From assembly GCF_000508165.1 (NCBI RefSeq), contig NZ_AYOZ01000004.1, forward strand, positions 54,073 to 118,072: a DNA stretch of 64,000 nucleotides, read 5' to 3'. Made by a program: the position numbers and the translations under genes. Source of the DNA: Marinomonas profundimaris. Lineage in GTDB: Bacteria; Pseudomonadota; Gammaproteobacteria; Pseudomonadales; Marinomonadaceae. Positions 1 to 8,958 of this stretch are shown piece by piece. Numbering within the stretch: position 1 is the stretch's first letter; each line of letters starts with the position of its first letter. The notes under the pieces were generated by a model that saw only the letters and a program-made list of their open reading frames with translations, was not told the origin of the DNA and ran no database searches.

Positions 1-1
1 A

Positions 2-247
2 GCGACAGATCAATTCACGATTTCAAGTATATACGCACTTTTAAACCACCAAGACGCGACAACGAAGCAAAAAATAACTAATGCACAGCAAGAAGTGCAA
101 GATATGGTGCTTACCATGGAAAAAAATCTCGGCTTAAATAGCAGCATCGAACGGTTGAAAAGCAAAGGAAATGAATCCATAAAGGACAGTAGCAGTAAGC
201 AGGAACTACGAAACTTAATGGACTTAATCAGACAAAAAAAACAGTAA
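2..247 (+). CDS. dnaG: DNA primase DnaG, C-terminal end (partial)
   Basis: An open frame enters at the left edge and ends in TAA at 245-247, giving about 81 residues that finish LIRQKKQ. The stretch is helical and charged, with an ELRNLMDLI segment near the end, as expected for the helicase-binding tail of DnaG. No catalytic domain is in the window, so the name rests mainly on the dnaG-rpoD order common in gammaproteobacteria. DnaG makes RNA primers at the replication fork. A bare peptide this short could be another protein. Confidence 0.6.
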   Translation, partial: ATDQFTISSIYALLNHQDATTKQKITNAQQEVQDMVLTMEKNLGLNSSIERLKSKGNESIKDSSSKQELRNLMDLIRQKKQ

Positions 248-280
248 ATAGCCCTTACTTTTTACTCGAAAAAGATAGGA

Positions 281-314
281 TTAAGTGGATGAAAGTGATT
301 AATTTTGGTATAAT
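281..314 (+). promoter_or_regulatory. rpoD promoter, extended -10
   Basis: TGGTATAAT at 306-314 is a perfect TATAAT with an upstream TGG, an extended -10. The best -35 candidate, TTAAGT at 281-286, is poorly spaced, so the promoter probably relies on the extended -10. It lies about 50 nt before the rpoD start, in the dnaG-rpoD gap. Confidence 0.6.
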
Positions 315-362
315 CCGCGGCTTGCTAAACTCCCAAATGAATTTCTAACGATAGGTTGTCGA

Positions 363-2198
363 ATGCCAGACACTCAACAGTCACGTCTCAAAGAGCTGAT
401 CTCCAAGGGTAAAGAACAAGGTTACCTAACTTTTGCGGAAGTTAATGACCACCTCCCTGATGACCTTTCAGACCCGGAGCAAGTAGAAGAAATCATTGCC
501 ATGATCAACGACATGGGCATTACGGTTTCTGAAGTTGCACCAGATAAAGATAGCCTCCTTATGGAAGAAGGCGACTCCACAGATGAAGCCGCCGCTGAAG
601 AAGCCGCTGCTGCTTTGGCAGCCGTAGAAGGTGACATTACCAGAACAACCGACCCTGTCCGTATGTACATGCGTGAAATGGGTACTGTTGAACTATTGAC
701 TCGTGCGGGCGAAATTGCCATTGCAAAGCGTATCGAAGAAGGTACTCGCGAAGTCATGTCTGCCATTTCCTACTTCCCAGGCGCTGTTGACGTATTGCTA
801 AACGCTTACGCAAAAGTGCAGGAAGAAGAAGGCCGTTTAAGCGATATATTCAGTGGTTTCATTGACGGTGACGGTGAAGAACCCGTTTTCGAAGAGCTAT
901 TGGTTGAAGAACCTATCGTCGAAGAAGACACGACCGACAATGACGACGATGACTCAGACGACGATGAAGAAGAAGAAACGGATAACGGCCCTGATCCAGA
1001 AGAAACCGCTTTACGTTTCAACGAAATCGCACGCATCTACGGTGAACTAAAGGTCTTGTTAGAAAACAGCAACAGACAAGACCCTGCTGTTCGTAGCAAA
1101 CAAGAAGAGCTGAGCATTAGCTTTGCTCCTATTAAGTTAGTGCCTAAGATTTTTGACGACTTAGTTGACCGCGTAAGATCCCGCATGGAAAAAGTGCGCG
1201 ATCAAGAACGCCTTATCATGCAAGTCTGTGTACGCAAATCTGGCATGCCAAGAACCGAATTTTTGAAGCGCTTCCCAAGCAACGAGACAAACCCTGATTG
1301 GTTACAAGAGCAAATCGCGTCAGGCGCAGATTACGCCGCTTCTTTAGAAGAAAACGAAGCTGAATTCATGCGCAGCCAACGTAAACTTCGTGCCGTTTCG
1401 AAAGACACAGGCTTAACGATTGCCGAACTAAAAGAAATCAACCGTCGCATATCCATCGGTGAAACCCGATCTCGTCGTGCGAAGAAAGAAATGGTTGAAG
1501 CCAACTTACGTTTGGTTATCTCGATTGCGAAAAAATACACAAACCGTGGCTTACAATTCTTGGACCTTATCCAAGAAGGTAATATCGGCTTGATGAAAGC
1601 AGTCGATAAATTTGAATATCGCCGTGGTTACAAGTTCTCAACCTACGCCACTTGGTGGATTCGTCAGGCAATCACTCGCTCGATTGCCGATCAGGCTCGT
1701 ACGATCCGTATTCCTGTGCACATGATTGAAACAATCAACAAACTAAACCGAATCTCGCGTCAGATGCTTCAGGAAATGGGTCGTGAGGCGACACCTGAAG
1801 AATTGGCTGCCCGCATGGACATGCCTGAAGACAAGATTCGTAAAGTATTGAAGATTGCGAAAGAACCTATTTCAATGGAAACCCCGATTGGTGATGATGA
1901 AGATTCGCACCTAGGTGACTTCATTGAAGACGATGGCGCTGAATCACCTATTGATATCGCTACCATTGAAGGCTTACGTGAATCCACGACAACGGTTCTA
2001 GCAGGCTTAACCGCTCGTGAAGCCAAAGTACTTCGCATGCGTTTTGGTATTGATATGAATACTGACCACACTCTTGAAGAAGTCGGCAAACAGTTTGACG
2101 TTACTCGTGAGCGTATTCGCCAAATAGAAGCCAAAGCACTACGCAAACTTCGCCACCCTAGCCGCTCAGAACACCTGAGAAGCTTCCTGGACGAATAA
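363..2198 (+). CDS. rpoD: RNA polymerase sigma factor RpoD (sigma-70)
   Basis: Primary sigma factor, 611 residues, close to the E. coli length. Region 1.1 occupies the first ~80 residues. A strongly acidic linker (runs of D and E, about residues 175-217) lies in the non-conserved region. Region 2 with the WWIRQAI -10-reading helix lies at about 378-440, and region 4 with [17 protein letters not shown] near the C terminus contacts the -35 element. It has its own promoter just upstream and a strong terminator just downstream, so it can be expressed apart from dnaG. The start is ATG at 363; the ribosome site is weak. Confidence 0.97.
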   Translation: MPDTQQSRLKELISKGKEQGYLTFAEVNDHLPDDLSDPEQVEEIIAMINDMGITVSEVAPDKDSLLMEEGDSTDEAAAEEAAAALAAVEGDITRTTDPVRMYMREMGTVELLTRAGEIAIAKRIEEGTREVMSAISYFPGAVDVLLNAYAKVQEEEGRLSDIFSGFIDGDGEEPVFEELLVEEPIVEEDTTDNDDDDSDDDEEEETDNGPDPEETALRFNEIARIYGELKVLLENSNRQDPAVRSKQEELSISFAPIKLVPKIFDDLVDRVRSRMEKVRDQERLIMQVCVRKSGMPRTEFLKRFPSNETNPDWLQEQIASGADYAASLEENEAEFMRSQRKLRAVSKDTGLTIAELKEINRRISIGETRSRRAKKEMVEANLRLVISIAKKYTNRGLQFLDLIQEGNIGLMKAVDKFEYRRGYKFSTYATWWIRQAITRSIADQARTIRIPVHMIETINKLNRISRQMLQEMGREATPEELAARMDMPEDKIRKVLKIAKEPISMETPIGDDEDSHLGDFIEDDGAESPIDIATIEGLRESTTTVLAGLTAREAKVLRMRFGIDMNTDHTLEEVGKQFDVTRERIRQIEAKALRKLRHPSRSEHLRSFLDE

Positions 2199-2217
2199 GC
2201 AAATACGCTTAAATATA

Positions 2218-2250
2218 AAACCGCTACCATAAAAAGTAGCGGTTTTTTTT
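2218..2250 (+). terminator. rpoD intrinsic terminator
   Basis: The stem AAACCGCTAC / GTAGCGGTTT is followed by a run of T, 20 nt after the rpoD stop codon. Confidence 0.9.
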
Positions 2251-2528
2251 ACCAAAAAAAATAGAGAAAACCAATAAAAAGCAGTATAAGCCACAAAACT
2301 GTCATACACTTTAAGGTAGAGTATGGATACAGACAGTGAGGTTAAGCTTGCTAAAAAACCATAATCACGATCACATAACATTTCTCCCCTTTCAAGCGGA
2401 ACACCACTCCAGCTGGCCCGCTTTTTGCTGTATTAACCATTCATGTTTCTCAACACTTAACAATAACATTTCACGCGCTTATTCATCTTTCAAAAGAAAA
2501 CTTCATGTTCACTGCAGGAGTATTATTT
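2251..2528. other. rpoD-phoH intergenic region
   Basis: No gene was found here. The only structure is a weak terminator-like hairpin (AAGCGG ... CCGCTT then TTT) at about 2394-2427. It could close a short transcript or be chance. AGGAG at 2516-2520 is the ribosome site of the next gene. Confidence 0.35.
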
Positions 2529-3935
2529 ATGGAAAAAATCTACGTTCTTGATACCAATGTTTTATTACACGACCCTTTAGCCATTTACGCTTTCGCTGAA
2601 CACAAGGTCGTTATCCCAATGACCGTCCTTGAAGAGCTCGATGTTATTAAAGACCGACGAGACAAAGATGTGAGCCGCGAAGCACGCGTCGCCATAAACA
2701 CCATAGATAAAATTGTCGGTGACGCTTCACCTCACGAACTTCAAACCGGCGTCCCCATACGAGTCGTCAGCAACGAAGTAGACAAACACTTAAACAAGCG
2801 CAATGAAGGCTCTTTAGCCGTTTTTCCCGACCAAAAAATCACCCCCTCCGACAACATTCCATTTTTAAATGGCAACCATGACCACGCCAACGACAATCGT
2901 ATTATCAACGTTGGATTAAGCCTTCAAGCCACCCACCCTCGCTCTTCTGTGTGTCTCGTAACAAAAGACATCAACATGCGCATCAAAGCCAAAGGGTCTG
3001 GACTGGAAAGAGTCGAAGATTACCGAAAAGACAGAGTACTGGATGATCTGGATTTGATGAGCAAAGGTTACATTCAATTTTCCGGCAGCTTTTGGTCTAC
3101 TTTAGATAGCGTTAAAACGGAAGCTCATGGACGACATACCGTTCATGTCATTAACAAAAGCCATTTGGCCAATATTCACCTAAATATGTTTGTGATTGAC
3201 GAGGAAGAGTTCATTGGCTTTGTGGTCAACATCGATCAGGGGTTTGTTTACTTACTGGACGTAAATAAGCAGCACCTCATGAATCAGAACTTCTGGGGGA
3301 TTCTACCTCGCAACCTAGAGCAAGCTATGGCGTTTTACCTATTACGCCACGACAACTCCGACCTCATGGTAATGACGGGACCAGCAGGCTCTGGCAAGAC
3401 CCTACTCGCCTTAGCGTATGGACTACAGGTAACAATGGAGGAAAAACGTTTCAATAAAATTATTGTGGCTCGGTCAACACCTCCAATGGCAGAAGACATT
3501 GGTTTTTTACCGGGAACGGAAGAAGAAAAAATGGCACCTTGGTTGGCCGCCTTTGATGATAACTTAGAAATTCTACATGGCGCGGATGAGCACTCTTTTA
3601 GCAGCATCGATTACGTTAAACAAAAAGCCAACATCCAGTTTAAATCCTTAAACTTTATGCGCGGGCGCTCTTTTAATAACGCCTTAATTATCATAGATGA
3701 AGCGCAAGGACTCACTCAATTTCAATTGAAATCCATCGTGACTCGCATTGGCAGCAATTCAAAAATCATCGTTTTGGGCAACTTGGCTCAAATTGACAAT
3801 AAATACATTACGCCACTCACCTCAGGACTTACCTATTTAGTCGAAAAGTCCAAAGCTTTTAAATACGCCAGCATCATGCATGTAAATGGCATAGAGCGAA
3901 GCAGGCTCGCGGAGTTTGCGGAAGAAAACCTATAA
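2529..3935 (+). CDS. PhoH family ATPase with N-terminal PIN domain
   Basis: A 468-residue protein with an N-terminal PIN nuclease domain (YVLDTNVLLHDP at the start, conserved acidic residues) and a C-terminal PhoH P-loop domain: Walker A GPAGSGKT at about residue 284 and Walker B LIIIDEAQ at about 387. The family (PhoH2/YlaK type) is thought to act on RNA, coupling ATP-driven unwinding to PIN cleavage. The ATG at 2529 is preceded by AGGAG 8 nt upstream; an in-frame upstream ATG at 2505 lacks such a site. It stands alone between two terminators. Confidence 0.9.
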   Translation: MEKIYVLDTNVLLHDPLAIYAFAEHKVVIPMTVLEELDVIKDRRDKDVSREARVAINTIDKIVGDASPHELQTGVPIRVVSNEVDKHLNKRNEGSLAVFPDQKITPSDNIPFLNGNHDHANDNRIINVGLSLQATHPRSSVCLVTKDINMRIKAKGSGLERVEDYRKDRVLDDLDLMSKGYIQFSGSFWSTLDSVKTEAHGRHTVHVINKSHLANIHLNMFVIDEEEFIGFVVNIDQGFVYLLDVNKQHLMNQNFWGILPRNLEQAMAFYLLRHDNSDLMVMTGPAGSGKTLLALAYGLQVTMEEKRFNKIIVARSTPPMAEDIGFLPGTEEEKMAPWLAAFDDNLEILHGADEHSFSSIDYVKQKANIQFKSLNFMRGRSFNNALIIIDEAQGLTQFQLKSIVTRIGSNSKIIVLGNLAQIDNKYITPLTSGLTYLVEKSKAFKYASIMHVNGIERSRLAEFAEENL

Positions 3936-3960
3936 GCAGAAACTAGGATCAATAGAAGCA

Positions 3961-3994
3961 AAAAAAGGGAAAGACCGACGTCTTTCCCTTTTTT
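3961..3994. terminator. bidirectional terminator between phoH and eda
   Basis: GGGAAAGAC / GTCTTTCCC with a CGAC loop, flanked by A-rich and T-rich tracts so that it can end both the phoH transcript and the converging eda transcript. Confidence 0.9.
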
Positions 3995-4024
3995 AATACC
4001 GCTGTTCCGACCTTAAAGCAGGCG

Positions 4025-4651
4025 TTACTGAGCGACAGATTTTGCCAGTTCAGTAATTTCATCCCACTTACCCGCTTTAACAAGGTCTGTAGGTACAATC
4101 CAAGATCCCCCCACACAAAGCACATTTGGAAGCGCCAAGTATTCACGGAAGTTGTTCGCGCCGATACCACCCGTTGGGCAAAATTTAATCTGCGGCAATG
4201 GACCACCAAACGCTTTTAACGCTTTAACGCCGCCATTCACTTCTGCTGGGAAAAATTTGAAACGATCGTAACCGTATTCCATGCCCAACAATATGTCGGA
4301 GATGGTCGCAACCGCAGGCAAATAAGGCACGTCATATTCTTTGCCAACAGCCAATAAATCCGCCGTCATACCTGGGCTAATAATGAACTGAGAGCCAGCT
4401 TCGATCGCTTGAATATATTGAGCACGGGAGCAAACAGTACCCGCCCCCACAATCGCGTCAGGCACTTCTTTACGAAGTGCCGTAATTGCCTCCAAAGCTG
4501 CAGGTGTTCGTAGTGTCACCTCTAAAACAGGTACACCACCCGCAACCAACGCTTTACCCAATGCCACAGCCTGTGCCACATCATCCACAACAATAACAGG
4601 GACAACCGGTGTCGCCGTCATTACTTGCTCTGCAGTGTAAGAAGTTGTCAT
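4025..4651 (-). CDS. eda: KDPG/KHG aldolase Eda
   Basis: Cleaves 2-keto-3-deoxy-6-phosphogluconate to pyruvate and glyceraldehyde-3-phosphate, the last step of the Entner-Doudoroff pathway. At 208 residues it is of normal length. EVTLRTPAA carries the catalytic Glu, and RFKFFPAEV near residue 131 carries the Schiff-base Lys. It is the last gene of a glk-zwf-eda series, 22 nt after zwf, so it is probably co-transcribed and controlled through the HexR-type site upstream of glk. Confidence 0.95.
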   Translation of the reverse strand: MTTSYTAEQVMTATPVVPVIVVDDVAQAVALGKALVAGGVPVLEVTLRTPAALEAITALRKEVPDAIVGAGTVCSRAQYIQAIEAGSQFIISPGMTADLLAVGKEYDVPYLPAVATISDILLGMEYGYDRFKFFPAEVNGGVKALKAFGGPLPQIKFCPTGGIGANNFREYLALPNVLCVGGSWIVPTDLVKAGKWDEITELAKSVAQ

Positions 4652-4673
4652 CGTGCTTTCCTTATTTTAAGGC

Positions 4674-6149
4674 TTAATAATCATGCCAATTACGGCCATC
4701 TTTAATCGGTAATGCCATAGAAGCAGCAGGCCCCCAAGAACCAGAAGCGTATTCTTTTGGTCGCTCACTCGTTTGATTCCAAGCAGACATAATGCCATCC
4801 ACCCACTTCCAAGCCGCTTCAACTTCGTCATAACGCATAAACAAAGTCGCATCATTACGCATCACATCCAGCAACAGACGCTCGTAAGCTTCTGGACTGC
4901 GTTTATCATTAAAGGCTTCTGTAAGACTCAAGTTCAAATCTACTGGCTGAAGATTCATCCCCTCGCTCGCACCCGGCACTTTGTTCATTACAGTTAAAGA
5001 GATCTTCTCTTCTGGCTGAAGACGAATAATTAGCTGGTTACGCTGTAGCTGGCGATTACTTTCATCACTAAAAATACTGTGCGGAACCGCTTTATACTGA
5101 ATAACGATTTCAGAATAACGCTGACCCAGACGCTTCCCTGTTCTTAAATAGAAAGGAACACCAGCCCAACGCCAATTATCAATATCAGCGCGTAACGCAA
5201 CAAAGGTTTCGGTTCTTGAGTCTGGGTTACTTCCTTCTTCATCAAAGTAACCTTTTACATCCTTCCCTTTGATCATGCCTTTTGCATATTGACCACGCAC
5301 TGTTTTGTTGTATGCATTCGCACCAGCAATCGGGCGCAAAGCTTTTAGCACTTTGATTTTTTCATCGCGAACAGAGTCAGCATCCATTCGACCTGGAGGC
5401 TCCATCGCCACCAAGCACAAAAGCTGTATCAAATGGTTTTGCACCATGTCTCGCATCGCACCAGCGTTATCGTAATAACCCCAACGCCCTTCAACACCAA
5501 CTGTTTCAGACACGGTGATTTGTACATTATCAATGTGAGCACTGTCCCACAAAGGCTCAAAAAGCGTATTTCCAAATCGAATGGCCAATAGGTTTTGTAC
5601 GGTTTCTTTGCCTAAATAATGGTCAATACGAAACGCTTGCTGTTCATTAAAGTTTTTCATTACTTCATCGTTAATGGCACGAGAAGAAGCAAGGTCTCGC
5701 CCAAGTGGTTTTTCTAACACCACTCGCATGCGATCAGCATTAAGACCGTGAGATGCCAATGAAGAACAAATAGAGCCGAATAGGTCCGGTGAGGTTGCCA
5801 AGTAAAACACAACGTCGCGGTCTTCTTGACCAACTTTATGGTCATTTAATCGAGAAAAATCAGATTCTTGCTGCGCATCAACGGAAACATAGCTCAAGCG
5901 CTCTTTAAAACGCGGCCATGTCTTTTCATCACCAATGCTGGAAGGGACAAACTCATCAAGCGCCGCTCGAATTTTTGTTTGGTATTCTTCTGTACTTACT
6001 TCACGTCTCGAAGCACCGATAATACGGGTCGTTGGAGCAAGTAAACCATCCATATCCAAATGGTACAAAGCTGGCAGCAACTTACGCATAGCAAGATCGC
6101 CACCGCCACCAAAAATAACAACATCACAGGCTTTTAAACTGGCCTTCAT
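4674..6149 (-). CDS. zwf: glucose-6-phosphate 1-dehydrogenase Zwf
   Basis: Oxidises glucose-6-phosphate to 6-phosphogluconolactone with reduction of NAD(P). Length 491 residues, standard. An N-terminal GGGGDLA nucleotide-binding loop and the active-site motif RIDHYLGKE at about residue 177 are visible. It sits 19 nt after glk and 22 nt before eda. No 6-phosphogluconolactonase (pgl) or dehydratase (edd) lies in this block, so those steps must be encoded elsewhere. Confidence 0.97.
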   Translation of the reverse strand: MKASLKACDVVIFGGGGDLAMRKLLPALYHLDMDGLLAPTTRIIGASRREVSTEEYQTKIRAALDEFVPSSIGDEKTWPRFKERLSYVSVDAQQESDFSRLNDHKVGQEDRDVVFYLATSPDLFGSICSSLASHGLNADRMRVVLEKPLGRDLASSRAINDEVMKNFNEQQAFRIDHYLGKETVQNLLAIRFGNTLFEPLWDSAHIDNVQITVSETVGVEGRWGYYDNAGAMRDMVQNHLIQLLCLVAMEPPGRMDADSVRDEKIKVLKALRPIAGANAYNKTVRGQYAKGMIKGKDVKGYFDEEGSNPDSRTETFVALRADIDNWRWAGVPFYLRTGKRLGQRYSEIVIQYKAVPHSIFSDESNRQLQRNQLIIRLQPEEKISLTVMNKVPGASEGMNLQPVDLNLSLTEAFNDKRSPEAYERLLLDVMRNDATLFMRYDEVEAAWKWVDGIMSAWNQTSERPKEYASGSWGPAASMALPIKDGRNWHDY

Positions 6150-6168
6150 TCTTTATTCTCCAACTAAT

Positions 6169-7143
6169 CTAGGCTTTCGACACAAGATAGGACGCGTAAC
6201 AGGCACAGCCCATCAGCCCTGGGTATTCAGACATCACAACAAAAGTCGGAATGGGCGAAACAAAATTTCTCATACGACCTTTGTCTTGCATCGCATCACG
6301 GAAACCACTTTTCAGAATTTCATTCAAATAACGAGGAACAATGCCGCCCGCGATGTAAACGCCACCACGAGATTCAATCGATAAAACAAGGTCCCCGATA
6401 ACACGCCCTAGAAACACAAAAAACTGCTCTAAGGCAGCCGTCGCAATAGGGTCATTGCCAGACTTTAACGCCTCACCAATTTCTGGCGCCGTTAAGCGCC
6501 TCGTTATTCCTTCACGCAATGCTAAGGCTTCGTATATATTTTCTAAACCCATTCCAGACAAAACACGCTCCGCCGATACTCGCTTATGACGTGTGCGTAG
6601 GAATTTAAGAATGTCATCTTCGACATCATTACACGCAGATAAATCAACATGTCCACCTTCGCCAGGCAAAACGATATTTGGACCATTGTCTTGCGGTACA
6701 ACACATGAAATACCCAGCCCTGTTCCAGCACCGACAACCCAGCATGCGCCTTTGGGATCTATCTCTGAATGCTCACCAATTACGACCATATCAGCAGGCG
6801 TAAGGATTTCCAAACAATGCCCAACGGCGTCAAAATCGTTCAGTAATGCAACGGCTTTATCTTCACCAAAATAGGCTTGAACTTCATCACGAGTAAAGTG
6901 CCATGGATTATTGGAAAAGCGTATGACAGGCTGGTTCACAGGACCCGCAATGGCCAACACAACCGCTTTGATATTGCCCATATCAACACTACAATTCTCA
7001 ATATAATCAGCGGCAGCATCAAAGAAGCTTTCGTAATTATCACAAGGAAGCACTCTTACTTCTTGAGGCTCATATTGACTGATTGGAACCAAGGCAAAAC
7101 GTGCATTTGTTCCACCAAGATCGGCGATTAAAGCATGGGACAT
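6169..7143 (-). CDS. glk: glucokinase Glk
   Basis: Phosphorylates glucose with ATP. It is a 324-residue ROK-independent Glk-type enzyme with the N-terminal phosphate loop LIADLGGTNARFAL, GAGTGLGIS in the middle and GGVYIAGGI toward the C terminus. It is the first gene of the glk-zwf-eda series, preceded by a weak AGGG ribosome site. A perfect HexR-type palindrome lies about 85 nt upstream, pointing to derepression when KDPG accumulates, as known for HexR in gammaproteobacteria. Confidence 0.95.
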   Translation of the reverse strand: MSHALIADLGGTNARFALVPISQYEPQEVRVLPCDNYESFFDAAADYIENCSVDMGNIKAVVLAIAGPVNQPVIRFSNNPWHFTRDEVQAYFGEDKAVALLNDFDAVGHCLEILTPADMVVIGEHSEIDPKGACWVVGAGTGLGISCVVPQDNGPNIVLPGEGGHVDLSACNDVEDDILKFLRTRHKRVSAERVLSGMGLENIYEALALREGITRRLTAPEIGEALKSGNDPIATAALEQFFVFLGRVIGDLVLSIESRGGVYIAGGIVPRYLNEILKSGFRDAMQDKGRMRNFVSPIPTFVVMSEYPGLMGCACYASYLVSKA

Positions 7144-7227
7144 AAACGAACCCTATTTGAATTTTTTGAAATTTTACAACAAAATTGAGGTGAAAAATAC
7201 CGCGAGCTTAAAAAATTAGCACTGTAA

Positions 7228-7242
7228 TGTAATTAAATTACA
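7228..7242. promoter_or_regulatory. HexR-type operator upstream of glk
   Basis: TGTAATTAAATTACA is a perfect 15-bp palindrome matching the published HexR consensus (TGTAnT...AnTACA). It lies between the GGDEF gene stop and glk, the expected place for control of a glucose/Entner-Doudoroff operon. HexR itself is not in the window. Confidence 0.75.
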
Positions 7243-7246
7243 AAGC

Positions 7247-8311
7247 CTACCTAAGTCTATTTAAAAACTTAAAGACCTTCGTCGGCACCAATCTTTTACG
7301 GTTATTTTTATAATCATAGAGACGCTCATCTGCTATCTTCAACAGATGCTTATAGTTAGTGGGTGCATCAGACATAACACTGGCACCACCGTAACTAATA
7401 GTAATAGGTACAAGATTAGATTTATACCTTAAAGGGTTAGATTGTAGGTATTCATGAATGGATTCCGCAACTAAAAGCGCCTGCTCATAGGTTTTTCCGG
7501 GCATAACGAAAACAAATTCATCACCGGCAAAACGAAACGCCAAGCCTTGCTTATGAACGTATTTTAACAATCGCTTAGCGATATACTCTAAAACCTCGTC
7601 ACCACAGTTATGACCCAAGGTGTCGTTAATCGATTTGAACGCATCACAATCGATAAACACCACGGTTAAATCACGCTCCTTCATCTTGGAACGAGCGAAC
7701 TCACGATCCAGCATCAACTCTAATTGCCGACGGTTTAACAGACCAGTCAAAGGGTCTCGTGTTGCAAGGTATTCAAGCTTCTCTCTTGCCGTTACATTAC
7801 TGAGACAAATGGAAATTTTGATGGCGAGCTGATCAAGCAGGAAGGTATCTTTCGTCGTTGCATCATAACGCGTACTGTCTGAATCCGCCTGACAAAAAAG
7901 CCCAACCAATTCGCCATCTATGGTTAAAGGCGAAATGGCTACAGAGGAAATAATATCGCGATAAACTGGAGGAATAATATCCCAGCAACGGCTTAAATTT
8001 GTATTTACTAAAATGGTTTTATTGCTGGATTTGATAATATCAATCATGGATCGTCGACGAGTAAATAACACTCGATCACGCAAGTCTGGCATTTTTTCCA
8101 AACTTTCAATCAGATGGGAGAGAGGCGCTTCATTTATGAGGTTTACCCAAACATAGGGCACGTTAAACTGCTTTTGCACTTCTTTGGTTAACGTAGAAAC
8201 AAACTGATCACAACGACCAATCGAAAGAATACAACGCTCTATTTCAAAGAATTTGCGTGCAATCTCTTCATTGCGTCGAACATTGTCGATCAGTTCATTG
8301 ATATCATGCAT
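7247..8311 (-). CDS. GAF-like sensor diguanylate cyclase
   Basis: A 354-residue soluble protein. The first ~170 residues resemble a DUF484/GAF sensory module. The C-terminal ~165 residues are a GGDEF domain containing DPLTGLLNRR, FIDCDAFKSIND and the signature RFAGDEFVF. The signature is AGDEF rather than GGDEF, a substitution found in active cyclases. No RxxD inhibitory site precedes it at the usual distance. It probably makes cyclic di-GMP in response to a small ligand. No membrane segment is seen. It ends just before the HexR-type operator. Confidence 0.85.
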   Translation of the reverse strand: MHDINELIDNVRRNEEIARKFFEIERCILSIGRCDQFVSTLTKEVQKQFNVPYVWVNLINEAPLSHLIESLEKMPDLRDRVLFTRRRSMIDIIKSSNKTILVNTNLSRCWDIIPPVYRDIISSVAISPLTIDGELVGLFCQADSDSTRYDATTKDTFLLDQLAIKISICLSNVTAREKLEYLATRDPLTGLLNRRQLELMLDREFARSKMKERDLTVVFIDCDAFKSINDTLGHNCGDEVLEYIAKRLLKYVHKQGLAFRFAGDEFVFVMPGKTYEQALLVAESIHEYLQSNPLRYKSNLVPITISYGGASVMSDAPTNYKHLLKIADERLYDYKNNRKRLVPTKVFKFLNRLR

Positions 8312-8574
8312 CCATTTTGCCCCACCGCACGAATATTAAACGGTTCACTTATCTTAATAAAAGCAACAGACCCTAAAAATATTATTGATCTATAATGCTT
8401 TATAGTACGATGCTTATAGACTTTGAGCCACTCATTGCATAAATTTTGATAGGTAGACATACAAAAAATAACAATCCCCCGTCACCAATAACCGAACACC
8501 TCTATGTTCAAAAAAGCCCCCCCCGTACACCAGCATAACTCTAACTAGCCATTCTAATTAATTCACTGTTTTCT
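8312..8574. other. divergent intergenic region
   Basis: AT-rich, without an open frame of note. It must hold the promoter of the GGDEF gene on the minus strand; no clear -35/-10 pair was resolved. The right end passes into the sigma-28-type promoter. Confidence 0.4.
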
Positions 8575-8601
8575 TTAAGAAAAATCACTCTGTGCCGATA
8601 G
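8575..8601 (+). promoter_or_regulatory. sigma-28 (FliA)-type promoter
   Basis: TTAAGAAA, then 11 nt, then GCCGATAG closely fits the flagellar sigma-28 pattern TAAAGTTT-N11-GCCGATAA, including spacing. It lies 31 nt before the start of the small orphan gene at 8633. FliA dependence is inferred from sequence only. Confidence 0.65.
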
Positions 8602-8632
8602 CATTATCGTAGCGAATTTAATAGGCAATGAG

Positions 8633-8956
8633 ATGAATATAAGAGACATTGTTGAAACACAGGTAACCCAGAGCAGTAAAGCGGGAAAACCGGTTTCTGG
8701 CAACGCTCAATTCGCCTTATTGATGAGTCTATTTAATCAACCTGGCCCATCTCTTATTGAGACGCCTGACACACTAAACGCGCATCAACCTCACGCAATC
8801 ACTCGCCCGATGCAGTTTTCCCATAGTATTAGTGAAAACCCCATTGCCAACATTGCCCTATTGAAAGCTCTCAGCCTCGAACCCTTAGCCGAAGGTCCCG
8901 CCTACCAATACGATGCGGTAGAGAGCTTAGAGCAGCAAATTAATGTTCGAATCTAA
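8633..8956 (+). CDS. hypothetical protein, probable FliA-regulated gene
   Basis: A 107-residue, proline- and alanine-rich protein without signal peptide or membrane segment. I do not recognise the family. The N-terminal ~35 residues could form a helix. The upstream sigma-28-type promoter suggests expression with late flagellar or chemotaxis genes. The stop codon is 2 nt from the end of the convergent lipoprotein gene. ATG at 8633 follows AGGC and GAG bases that make a modest ribosome site. Confidence 0.6.
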   Translation: MNIRDIVETQVTQSSKAGKPVSGNAQFALLMSLFNQPGPSLIETPDTLNAHQPHAITRPMQFSHSISENPIANIALLKALSLEPLAEGPAYQYDAVESLEQQINVRI

Positions 8957-8958
8957 AC

